This document shows positions 50,689-61,219 of a DNA stretch of 64,000 nt, one piece after another. Source of the DNA: Diadema setosum (taxonomy: Eukaryota; Echinodermata; Echinoidea; Diadematoida; Diadematidae); assembly GCA_033980235.1 (NCBI GenBank), contig CM067062.1:10567027-10631026 (forward strand), written 5' to 3'. The translations under genes were made by a program, and so were the position numbers. Each line of letters starts with the position of its first letter. Position 1 is the first letter of the stretch. The notes beneath the pieces are model-generated. The model was not told where the DNA came from, did not search any database, and saw nothing but the letters and a program-made list of their open reading frames with translations.

Positions 50689-51230
50689 TATCAAAGAGAT
50701 AATAAGATACGAAGGCGCGCGATAACAATGGACACAAAATGGCTACCCTACATGACGATACAAAAGAGAGCTAAGTACAAACTCAGTACACCTAGAAACA
50801 TCATTCATTTCCAAAGATAGCGGTATTCTTATCATCTTAAAAAGATTTAAAAATTATAGTCGTAGCTTTTTTTTTCGATTAAGGGGATTACTTTGAAGAA
50901 CGAGATTTTAGAGTAACAAGGATTATTTCGTGGAGGTAAAAATTTGGCAACAACAGGATCTCACAATCAAAACGATTGGTAAACAACAACAACATCTTCA
51001 AAGACAGCGCGCCTCTCAGGCAAAGACACACATCACCTGAGACGCGCTGTCCCTGAAGCCGCTACTGTTGTTTATATCAAGCGTCAAGACAGCGCGTCTC
51101 AGTTGATGTGCGTATACGCTTGAGGACCGCGCGCTGTCCATTTGTTTTGTACAGGATTAGCGCGCACTTTCGTGTCTTATTAGTTAAGCGTCTTTACTTA
51201 GTATGCAAATGCCTTTTTAAGTGGAACAAA
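50689..51230 (+). repeat. Continuation of the repeat block after the LINE
   Basis: 50695-50905 repeats 48503-48712. 50925-50990 ('ggattatttcgtggaggtaaaaatttggcaacaac') recurs at 63885-63950. 51005-51130 has complementary words GACAGCGCGCCTCTCAGG and CCTGAGACGCGCTGTC. Confidence 0.75.
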
Positions 51231-54200
51231 CAGCGTGTTTCTACAGAGAATCCGATAGACCTAGCATTTGCAAGCGCGTAATCAAACAGTGCGCTAACGC
51301 AGAACCGGGTTGTTTCTACAGAAAGCGCATAATCGGATTGAATCCGATTCTCCACCTAAATGCAGGTGTGACCGGATGTCTGGAAAGTTGGCTGGTGCAT
51401 TGTGGGCCTGGGTCAAGGTCAAGCATCTACTGATGATGCGGATGCGATCACCGATTGAACGAAACTGAGCACAGGGCTGCCTAGCTAGCCTAGCGCCCTG
51501 GGCCGGCCGGCCCGGCCTGGTGTGGGTACAAACTACGATCGGCTGCTGGACGAATTTGTTTTCATCTAACTTAACGTTAGGGCCCCTACTCTAACGTTAG
51601 CTCGAAAGTTTATATGGATTAGAAACTAGTTTTGTTTTCTACCAATTCTTTGGTTTGTCAATTTTTCACGGATCTTAAGGTTGGATTTTTATAACTGGAT
51701 TATCACATGTGACGAGACAACAGCAGTTCACAAGAGACACAGCTTCTGTCGCGTCTGACTGAGTTCTGTAAGTTCTATCATCAATTCTAACTAGTTTCCA
51801 GAGTAGAAGTAGAACCTCCTACTCAACTGTTGGGCTAGGCCCAACGTTAGGCATACTTCTAGTCTAACATTTAACGCTAACAAGTTAAGATAAAAAATGA
51901 TTAGATTTATAGTGCCTAGCAGTTACATGTTTTAGGCGTAAAGAGTCGTTGGGCCTACTGCGACTGGATACTATCTTACTAGGCCTAGAAAATAATAGGC
52001 CTAGGCCCTACTAGTTACAAGTTAGGCCTAGCTCTAATGTTAGACTAACAGTTAGGCCTATTCATGTTAGTGATTTCCACATTTCTACTTGTCATTAGGC
52101 CTAACGTTAGATTCTAAAGTTACTATGAATATAGGATAGCCTACCTAGGCCTAGGCCTACTTCCAATTTTATTTGAAAACATCACTTTTGGGAATATACC
52201 GGTAAGGGTGATTCTAAGAAATATTCCATATTATAGGCTCTATTTTGATTATATTGATTAGAAATGTCTTAAAGTCAATCTAACAGTTAGAACTAGTTTG
52301 GAAGGTGTCTTTTTTTTTCTAGTTTTGTTAAATATTTCAGTAGGGCCTAGACGTACTTTACTTACTACTGCATTACATAGATCTACTGTCTTTACCAATG
52401 ACTGACAGATGAGGAATAATATTGATTAGAAATGTCTTAAAGTAGATCTAACGTTAGAACTTGTAACGTGTTAGTTTGGAAGGTGGTTTCTTCTTCTTTT
52501 TTTTGTGGGCGTTCCCAAGTAGAGTCTAACGTTAATCTGGACAATAAAAAGAAAAAGTCGTTAAAAATAAATAGAATGTTTCTAACGTTAATCGTGTTAG
52601 ATATCCGTTTCACCACAAAAGTGGTATTGAGAACTTGAGGGTATTTTAAATCAACACAAATCAACATGCATTTGAATTTCAGGGCCCCTTTAAATTAGGC
52701 CCTAGACCTAGAGAACCACTCTAACTTAACAAGTTAAAACGTTCAGTATAGGCCCTAACGTTAGTCTAGGACCTAACTGTCAGAGTCTTAAACACAAACG
52801 GCCTAACGTTACAACTAAAAGGATCGACTGTGTGTCATTGGATTTATATTTCTTATAGGCCTAAGTAACTTTAGAACAAAGACCTATTTAAAACGTGAGG
52901 GCTATTAAACGTTGACTGTTTGTATTAACTGTGTTAGACCTCTTTCTTCGGGCAGGTAGGATTTAATTCGGGTAGAAATTCGGGTTTATGGAACATTAAA
53001 GAACTGTTAGTTAGGCTATATTCCAAGTCAACGTTAGATTTTAGAACAGAAGCAGCTGTTGTTAGGATGCCTAACAAAACACTTAACGGTTAACGTTAGA
53101 TAGCGTTAATTCTAACGTACGGTAAAGTTTGTTTAATAGGTAGGCACCTTGCCTCTAAAATCTAACGTTAACTAGGTCTAGACATATTCTAACGTTACAC
53201 CCCAAGTGGACTCACTTTTTCCACTTTTGGATTGACAAAATGTACTTCAATTATGTTTCGATACTCAGTAAATGAATGTTTGAATTTCCTTTCATTTTCG
53301 GACTAACGAAACGTCGTATTTTTATAGGCCCTACCAAGATCCATATTTCTATTTGATTCTTTGTCGGATTAACAAACTAGACCCTAGTAACGAACCTTTA
53401 GAATAACGACAAAAAATTCGTAAAACAAACCCTAACACTAGTTTGCTAATGCTAGACTTTAGAGTTTGTCTTTTCCGAACTAAAAAAGTATTTAGGCCTA
53501 GGCCTAGGCCTAGAGAATAATCTAGTTTTAATAGACCCCTACTAGATTCTATGTGCATCTCACACGTATTGTTAGCGCTAGTTAGTATAAGTATTGTCAA
53601 TTAGAATGTAACAAGTTAGTCGTACTCGTAGAACTATAGGTTCTAGTAGCTCGAATCTAACGTTAAAAAGTATTAGGCCTAACTATATGAGAACGGTTAC
53701 TATTATTAGATCTAGGCCTAGTGTTCTGTTAGTTGCCTTGGTTTTAAAATTACAGCGCAACTGTGTAAAAATAACACCCCTGCCCCTGTTCGTGTGTCTT
53801 TTCTTTATGTTAAAATTCAGAGTATTTTCTTTACAAGTTTGTCAAATCTGAGGCAAATTCATGAATTGTGACTAGTAGTAACGTTAGAACCTGATACTCG
53901 GACGTTTTGGAGACACCCAACTACTGTAAAAGTGGATTATTCAACGTTAGATAAAATAGCTGCAACATGCATGCACATTAAAAGTCATGGCCACATTACC
54001 GTACACATGTCTGTCAAACTGGTGATTGTCTTCCGGGTCAGTATCGGATTATTGAACCTGGCGTGTTTCTACAGCGCTGACACTGGAAACTGCCCCGGAA
54101 AGAACTACCTCATTAGACGGTTAAGTTAAGCGGAATCGGTATCGGAATCTGCATCGGAAAGAAACCGTTACTGGTGTGTTTCTACAGCCCCCTCTATCGG

Positions 54201-54247
54201 ATACAATCCGATAGACCCGGAATTTTGGGTTCTGTAGAAACACGCTG
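51231..54247. mobile_element. 3.0-kb TIR DNA element, TAACGTTA-rich
   Basis: Ends CAGCGTGTTTCTACAGA and TCTGTAGAAACACGCTG. Near the ends the core GTTTCTACAG recurs (51.30, 54.07, 54.18 kb), as does AATCCGATAGACC. The interior 51.56-53.95 kb has about 18 AACGTTA words and many AGGCCTA words by eye, with no transposase frame. Its insertion point splits a repeat seen intact at 49.11 kb (AAGTGGTACAATGGCGGCCC), giving at most a 2-bp duplication. A second copy begins at 63967. Confidence 0.75.
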
Positions 54248-54387
54248 AATGACGGCCCCCATGAAATCACTGACTCCATTGTAGAGTCCGCCCTCTAGTG
54301 GTGGGGAGGGGAAAAATCTCTTTGGAAATCACTGACTCTATTGTAGAGTCCGCCCTCTAGTGGTGGGGAGGAGAAAAATCTCTTTGG
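54248..54387 (+). repeat. 62-bp tandem duplication
   Basis: 54263-54324 and 54325-54387 are nearly identical (GAAATCACTGACTC...GTGGTGGGGAGG). The same phrase occurs at 48.41-48.47 kb. Confidence 0.85.
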
Positions 54388-54390
54388 CTA

Positions 54391-54530
54391 ACTGTGATCA
54401 CCGAACTAAAACATAGTGGAATGCGTGTCCCTATTCCCAACATACACGAGACCGTGCAGCCAAATTTACCGTGTTGCGTCGCCATCTTGTTAGGTCAATT
54501 TTTCCTTATTATGGAGTGCACGCTTAGGCG
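54391..54530 (+). repeat. Left arm of a 5.1-kb inverted bracket
   Basis: CCGAACTAAAACATAGTGGA and GCCATCTTG...TTTTTCCTTAT have complements at 59387-59507. Confidence 0.65.
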
Positions 54531-54820
54531 CGGTCAGACTGGGCCACTGGTACGCGCGCAAGCAAGAGTACGCCGTCCAGTGGCTAGTGATTATGACGTA
54601 ACAATGCACGTTTGTACATGACAATGGCCTTGCGCTTCGGAGACATAGCCCGCAAACAGATCGAGAAGTTTGGCGAAAAGTTACGTGGAAAGTTTGCGGT
54701 CACACTGATGGCAAAACTTCGAGTTAAACTTCTCGATCTTTTGCCAGTCTGACAAAGTCGATAAAAAGGGTCTAGAGCTCGACGAAATCATGTGTGCACG
54801 GGCGCTGTGTGTAGGCTGTA

Positions 54821-55943
54821 TCAGTCAGTCCACAGCACGTATGCTAATGAGCCGATCCGGCAAGATTTATTCAGCACTCTCGTTGACGATCTTTGCGTTC
54901 GAAAGGTGTCTCGTCGTGCGAGATTTTGCGAGACTTTGATAGGGCTATGGTTTTCACAGTGTAGCGACTTGTACATACATTCGTCATGGCTACAAGTCAC
55001 GGTAAATTGTTTTCCAGACTTTGATCTTTATTTTGATACTAAATTTGCCTATAACATCGGATCTTATCATGACTATATAATCAGTTGAATTTGCGTAGAT
55101 TTTACCTGCTTTTCACGGAAGATTTTGTCATCTAAAGTTCTTTTTTGGTTCCTGACCGGATTAAGAAACTGTTGTTTCTGTTTTTGGCTTTTTCGTAGAG
55201 AGGAAACTTAGATACTCATCATATATTGGAGTCAAGGAGACGCAAGCATGATTTATACTAGTTTTTTCGTTTTGAAATGTCTGTAAAATTCACTCCTAAG
55301 CCAGAAGTATGCTCCGCACAAAGTGTACAGTGGTGCGAAAGAGCTCTCTCATTGGACAGTGCGTGCGTTCAGCGCTTGAACTACACGCGTGCCAAGAAAC
55401 CGCAAGTGGCATGAAACCGTGGTAGCAGCGTAACGACGTAATGCAAGCGCTGAGTGCAGGCGCTGTCCAATGAGAGAGCTTATACTCTTGAGATTGCACG
55501 GTTTCAAGCTGATCAGCACTGACATCGATGTATATTTTACTGGTTCCTGACCGGATTAAGCAACAAATTGTCAAGATATTTACATGGATACAAAGATTAG
55601 GAGATGGACTACCAAATAAAGCATTTTCATGGAGACGCAAGGTGAATTTGGTATTTTTTGACGTCTTGAAAGTGTACTGCACGAATTACTTTTTTCATCA
55701 TTTTTCAAGCTCAAATTACGCTATGATATTTTTCATTTACAATAATTTGAGTAACATGTGACGATAGTTTACATATTTTCCTTGAATTTGATACCAAATT
55801 TGTGAACATAAGGTGTATTTTTGTAGCCGAAAGCCCAAGGACAAAATCCCCTTACGCAGCTCATTACGTATGCAAGCCTAAAGCGGGCTTGCATACGAGT
55901 TGAATAAATACGAGCGAATTATCGGGTGCTGCGGACTGACTGG
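54821..55943 (+). mobile_element. 1.13-kb TIR element, copy 2
   Basis: Ends TCAGTCAGTCCACAGCAC and GTGCTGCGGACTGACTGG, with TA on both outer sides. Inverted relative to the copy at 37173-38308. Same internal direct repeats (GGTTCCTGACCGGATTAAG at about 55147 and 55541) and the same inverted pair around 55342 and 55465. Shared open frames differ by only a few residues, which the overall low divergence explains without selection. Confidence 0.82.
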
Positions 55944-56825
55944 TATGGCGGCTGTGCGGAGGACTCACAATAGTTCTTTTAACATGTTTGCGGCGTTTTT
56001 TTTTTCTTGCTGTTGAATTTCTAGATTGTTTTATTAACTCTAGAATTACATATGCACCGTAAATAAATCAAGTTTCTTCATTAATAAGCACTTTAATTTA
56101 GGCATAATGCTCGCCACTAAAAGAAGTTAAGCCCAGAGTTTCAGTTGCTCATCAAAAGCAGGCAAGATCCTGCGTCTGTCTTATTGCTTCATAATCAGTG
56201 CTTCCACTTTTCAAGGTCACTCCTGAAATCAACACTAAAAACTCCTGGAATTTACAAGAATATCCTGGAATCAACATTATCACCATCGATAATCATCATA
56301 AATTTACACACTGTCAGTGTCACTGTCGTAGGCCCTAGCTCTGTCTAGCTATGGAACCTGATTGGTAAAAATGGCAGAGGTAAAAATGTCATAGTAAAAT
56401 GGCAGAGGTAGATATGGCAGAGGTAAAAATGGCAGAGGCAAAAATGGCAGAGGTAAAATGTCAGAAGTAATGAGAGCGATTTCGTCAAAGGTAAACGTAT
56501 GAAGAGGTTTTGAATAATGACCTATATAGCCAGAGCAAACTGTATTTATCAAATTATCAAATCCAAATTGCAGATTTGAAGAATATTTATTGAATTATGT
56601 TTTAAAAAGATGGCAGCTCTCTCATTATTCTGATTTTGATTCAAGTGCAGTGGCGTAATCTGGTCTGTTCAGAGGAATAATAAACCAGCTATTCCGTAAA
56701 AAGAGCCTAGTATAGGCCTATGGGAAATTATCATTATTATTATTATTACTAGAGGGGGTTTCAACAATGCTGCATAGCCCTTAAACAGTATAATCCTATA
56801 CGTTGTTTCGCCCAATGAAGTTATC

Positions 56826-56870
56826 ACACACACACACACACACACACAAACACATACACACACGCACGAA
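56826..56870. repeat. (CA)n microsatellite
   Basis: ACACAC run with a few substitutions. Confidence 0.9.
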
Positions 56871-57289
56871 CCCACTTTTTGTATAAACATCACTTCTATA
56901 CGCAGATATACAACATTTACTCTCACATACACACTCTTACACAAACGAATTCCGCTCACTTCCAGGCTAGTATATTGTCATTATTTTTCATTTTTTGAAC
57001 TGTTTAGTGTAAAGAAGTGAAGGAGACATTGTCGAAGCGAACCGCTAATTTTTCACCTGTTCTATGTTATTTTCTCACATTCAGGTTTCGTAGGAGCCTA
57101 TATCTTTCTCACAAGACCTGATCACGACATAATGTAGAAGTAACTAGATACATGTATATCGCTACGACGACTGATATGCCTCCGCCATAATGCATGGTTG
57201 TTCTCCTATTAGGTCTATAGTACAATGTCTTGACAATGTGTGATGACAGTTTCAAACAGTTGACAAAATATTAAAATGACAGGTTTGAC

Positions 57290-58125
57290 ACAAATGTGCT
57301 GAATGTTCACTTTCCTAGAACTAATAGGTTCAATTGGATGAATGATTAAAATGTCAGAGTGCAGGTATTTGGGGAACTGATGATTTTTACTTGACTTTTG
57401 ACCCTTTTATAAGTTTATGCATTGAGTAATTTTTAAAGGTATTGAGAAAAATTATAATTTCAGTATCAAATGGGAAAATAGCATTATCTAAACCTGGCCT
57501 TTGACCTTTGACCTCACAGTTCCAAAGAGAATCACTGTTAGGTTGAACATGCATAAATATATAAGTTTCATGATGATACCTTGAGTTACTTTTGAGATAT
57601 GGAGGAAAAAGTGCAATTCAGCACATTCACTTGACCTTTGACCTTTTGACCTTTGACCTTTTGGCAAGAAACTTCCCACAGAATATATATTGGGTAATAC
57701 ATGTATACATCAAGTTAAAAAAAACCCTTCATTCATTGCATAAACATAAGGAAAGTAGTGACATTTTGAGGAGTTGACCTTGACCTTTGACACCCTGACC
57801 TTTGACCCATGACCCCCAACTTCCCTAGATAATCACTGCCCATCGGTACAAGCATATACTAAGTTCCATGAAGATACCTTGAACCATTTGCGAGATATGG
57901 AGAAAAACATGAAATTTCATCTTTTTTTCACAAAATAACCTGTGACCTTTGACCTTTGACCCTGCGACCCTAAAATCCACACAAAGATTTATCCCCCAAG
58001 GATATACCCTCATATCAAGTTTGATGTAAAACCACCACACGGTTCTTGAGATATCGACAAAAACAAAACGGGACGGACGACCCGAAAACATAATGCCTCC
58101 GGCCACTTCGTTGCGGAGGCATAAA
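57290..58125. repeat. Dispersed repeat carrying TGACCTTTGACC blocks
   Basis: TGACCTTTGACC occurs exactly at 57502, 57632, 57647, 57796, 57943 and 57950. Between are recurring phrases such as 'atgataccttgag' and 'gagatatggaga'. It ends in GCCTCCGGCCACTTCGTTGC. The left part is the inverse of 11.8-12.17 kb. Confidence 0.75.
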
Positions 58126-58229
58126 AATACAAAACGCAAAAAACAAACTACAGCTAGATGTATCGGCAAACATCAGTAGGCTCTTGCAAAATATTTCATT
58201 ACTTTGTTCAGAGATTTAGGAGTGATCCC

Positions 58230-58345
58230 TGAGGTCACTCCAAAATGAGTGAAAATGAACATTTTCACTCAAAATTCACTCCAATTTCACTCTAAATTCA
58301 CTCTTTTTTGTATTCACTCCTTTAAGAGTGAATATTTTCACTCGA
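58230..58345. repeat. TTCACTC minisatellite with internal palindrome
   Basis: Units like ATTCACTC repeat about eight times. GAGTGAAAAT and ATTTTCACTC form a short hairpin at 58247-58270. Confidence 0.7.
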
Positions 58346-59386
58346 TTTTTTTATTTTTTATTTTTAGAGAGAGTATGTAGCACAGGAGTGTAGGAACATT
58401 AGTAGAGCATTTTGTGATACCCCTATATATATATATATATTTAATATATAACATTTTCGTGTAATTAATGATTTGTTTAACCCCTAATTTGGGGGGGGGG
58501 GGGGAATGGGACATCAAGAGCTGAGAAATGAGACAACCTGGAGAGAAATTAGATAACCATCATGACCAAAGTAGGATTTACATGTGCTGCGGGGAGAAAT
58601 GTAACACTATGCCCTATTAAATTTCTCCCAGTGATAACAAAAACAGTAAAAGATCCCTGCCAATTTTTCATACCTGCATGTCTGTTATCAAGCAATTTCA
58701 TTTTCAGAAGTTTGTACACTTATTAGAATACCTATTAACATTGTATAGGACCTACGAGATCTAAGTTTGATATTTTACTGACAAGATACCTGTAGAGCTG
58801 TATGGTAGTCAATATGTCCTTTTTCAGGTGTACCGAGGCTCATACTGATATAATTGGATTGTTGACTTGCCGACCATTTCAACTTATATACATGAGTTTA
58901 TATTTCTCCCCGTGTCCCATTTCTCCCCGGTCTCCCCCGTGCTTTAATTATTTCAGGAGAAGGCACGAAAAGCGCGTATTGCCAGAAAGGTGTCAGAAAC
59001 ATGAAGGAAAATAAAATCTCTGTCACTTTTACCTCGTCATCTTGCATTTCTACGACTAGATTTTTATCAATGACATTTTTATCTCTGGCATTTTGACCAC
59101 TGACATTTCGACCACTGACAACTTTACCTCTGACATTTGTACTACTGTCTTAATTAGTTACCTCTGCCATTATTACATCTGACATTTTCACCTCTGCCAT
59201 TTTTACCACTGCCATTTTTATCTATGCCATTAAAAATATTACACCAAATTGAACATACCTCCTTGATCATACCATATACCTCCCGTGTTACCAGTGTGTG
59301 CGCGCTTGATGAGGAAGTGGGGGTGGGGTGCGCGACATGACGCGTGCATGAACAATCGAAAATGAGAGAGTGGTTGGATCCATATA

Positions 59387-59507
59387 GCGTGCACTCTATA
59401 TAAGGAAAAATTGCCCTATCAAAATGGCGGTGGTAGCAAGTTTTGGTGGCTGCGTATTTCCTGGGTGAACACGCATTCCACTATGTTTTAGTTCGGTGAC
59501 TGTGATC
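59387..59507 (-). repeat. Right arm of the 5.1-kb inverted bracket
   Basis: Complement of 54391-54530. It continues into 'ggcagtatcatcaacagcgacctctacactacc', which recurs at 63825-63860. Confidence 0.65.
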
Positions 59508-59561
59508 GGCAGTATCATCAACAGCGACCTCTACACTACCGTGACTATGCCCCTTTAAAGG

Positions 59562-59690
59562 TGCATGGTCCCGGTGTTTTAGTCAAATGCGTACGCGGGC
59601 GCACGGCGCAAGTTTCCTATAGAGACCTACGCTATAGACTCCTCTTTAGCGCTTACACTTTGGCCCACTTCTCCGAGTCCGAAGAAGTCC
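59562..59690 (+). repeat. Copy of the repeat at 48711-48830
   Basis: GGTGCATGGTCCCGGTGTTT, then GTCAAATGCGTACGC and GGCGCACGGCGCAAGTTTCC are shared nearly exactly. Confidence 0.85.
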
Positions 59691-60014
59691 GATCCACTGT
59701 AGTCAGTGGTCCGATCACAGTTCGGCTCATGATTCGGCTGAGGGGGATGACAGCTTTAGCAAACTTCTTTTGTGATGTCATAATAACAAGCACATATGCA
59801 CGCACCCTGGCATTACTACAGACTGCGCGATGCGCAGAGAAGACAACAAAGGCAACGTTACTTAGCAACTGTGCTGTTCGCGCTGAATTTGTTTTTGCAA
59901 TTTCGGCTTCTCATACGTAGGCTAGTGTTAGCGCATCAAACATAGCGATGATTGTGTGTTAAATGTATGCGCGCGCGCAATATATAGTAGTGTGATTTTC
60001 GGCCTTCCATAATG

Positions 60015-60050
60015 GGCTAGAAAGATGGCGCACGAACCGACGGTTTGCTC
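60015..60050 (+). promoter_or_regulatory. Possible start region with YY1-like AAGATGGCG
   Basis: AAAGATGGCGCACG lies in a CpG-rich stretch (59.9-60.4 kb). AAGATGGCG is a common YY1 element at housekeeping start sites. The ATG at 60025 opens only 25 codons before a stop. Low confidence. Confidence 0.2.
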
Positions 60051-60943
60051 GTTCGTGAGCCTAGCCAAAATGCAGAAAATGTGTAAGATTATCTCACGAT
60101 AGTCACAGAATTCCGGATGGAAGTTCTTCCTCTGATGGTTCTGCGTAAGTTTACAATTATTACGTTGTTCCCAGTTCTTGATAAAAGAGAATCTCAATGC
60201 CTTTTGTGTGTCCGGATGTCATGAACGGTCTAGCGTAAGTGACGCTAGTGCGTAGTGTAGGTTATGTACGGTGCATATTGATATAGCGTAGGATTGACAG
60301 CTTCGCATTGTGCATTGTACGTTGCGTGTAGAGTTACTGTAGTTGTAGCGTCGTAGATTCGCATTGGCTCTTTGTGTTATCACTTGGCCGTGAGCTGATA
60401 TGATGTGTAAACCAGTATTCAGAACTCGGTTTATATGGTGGTAATAGTTACATTCAGAATTAATTCACAGCTCCTGTAAGATAGAGTTTGATTTATATCA
60501 GTTAAGTAATTCAGTTTGTTGAATAAGACTCCCAGGTGAAGATTCAAAAGTAGATATAAGGTTGGATTCGATATCAGTAATGATGAAGATTAGTGATAAT
60601 TTTGCTGTGTGGATAGTTTCAGCCTAAATAATGCACTTGGATGTCAGGATGAATAAAAGACTGTTTTTTGTGTTTTGACATACGTGCTTTACGTATTACA
60701 TTCATAAGTATGTGGTTTGATGTATGGTAGCGCACAGGCTGAAATATTTTTAAATTTTTATGTGATATGAAGTGTACGTTATTATAGCATCTTAAGCACC
60801 TCTGGCTTAAGGCAAAACATAATTTACCTTGCTTAAATGTACGAAGGCAAACGTAGTGCCACACATGTAGGCATATAATGTGTGATGTAAGTGATTTTGC
60901 ATTTTCCATACAATCCTTTGCAACTTACTGTATTATTTCACAG

Positions 60944-61013
60944 CTTGGGACAGGATCATGATCCGAATGCGTCCAGAAGGGTAAAGCTTCTAGGCTTGGA
61001 AGATCACAAGTCT
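60944..61013 (+). CDS. Orphan exon candidate of an unrecognised gene
   Basis: The acceptor TATTATTTCACAG and donor TCT|GTAAGT bound 70 nt. In one frame it reads LGQDHDPNASRRVKLLGLED plus HKS. An upstream segment ending at the donor 60144|GTAAGT has matching phase and reads HRIPDGSSSSDGS, but no start codon or acceptor joins it. The other two frames of the exon contain stops. No family recognised; it may be the 5' part of a gene that continues elsewhere, or chance. Confidence 0.22.
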
Positions 61014-61219
61014 GTAAGTTTGGTATAGGGTCTTTACATGTATATTACAGCCTTTAAACAATATTTTTCTTGTTGATAGTGCAACAGAAAATGGATATTG
61101 CAACAGTGTACAAGGTGTATAGTAGCCCTACTACATATCGACCACCCTTATTGAAACCGACCGCGTATAATTCGCGCACTGAACATTTAGTACGCACTTC
61201 TCTGCGTGCAAAGCACATT

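Larger units (their letters stand above)
56364..59234. mobile_element. Fold-back element with 15-bp repeats in its arms
   Basis: The left arm (56364-56470) is about seven variants of ATGGCAGAGGTAAAA. The right arm (59025-59234) is a longer array of the complement, TTTTACCTCTGCCAT. Between lie a (CA)n run, a GGTCA-rich repeat, a (TA)n and unassigned sequence. Sea-urchin TU transposons are known for inverted repeats built of 15-bp units; this matches in form, from memory and not by sequence comparison. No flanking duplication found. Confidence 0.65.

Noticed and set aside
54792..55088. 98-codon open frame conserved with 38041-38343 as a host gene
   Set aside because: Both copies lie in the same young repeat element, so similarity follows from recent duplication.
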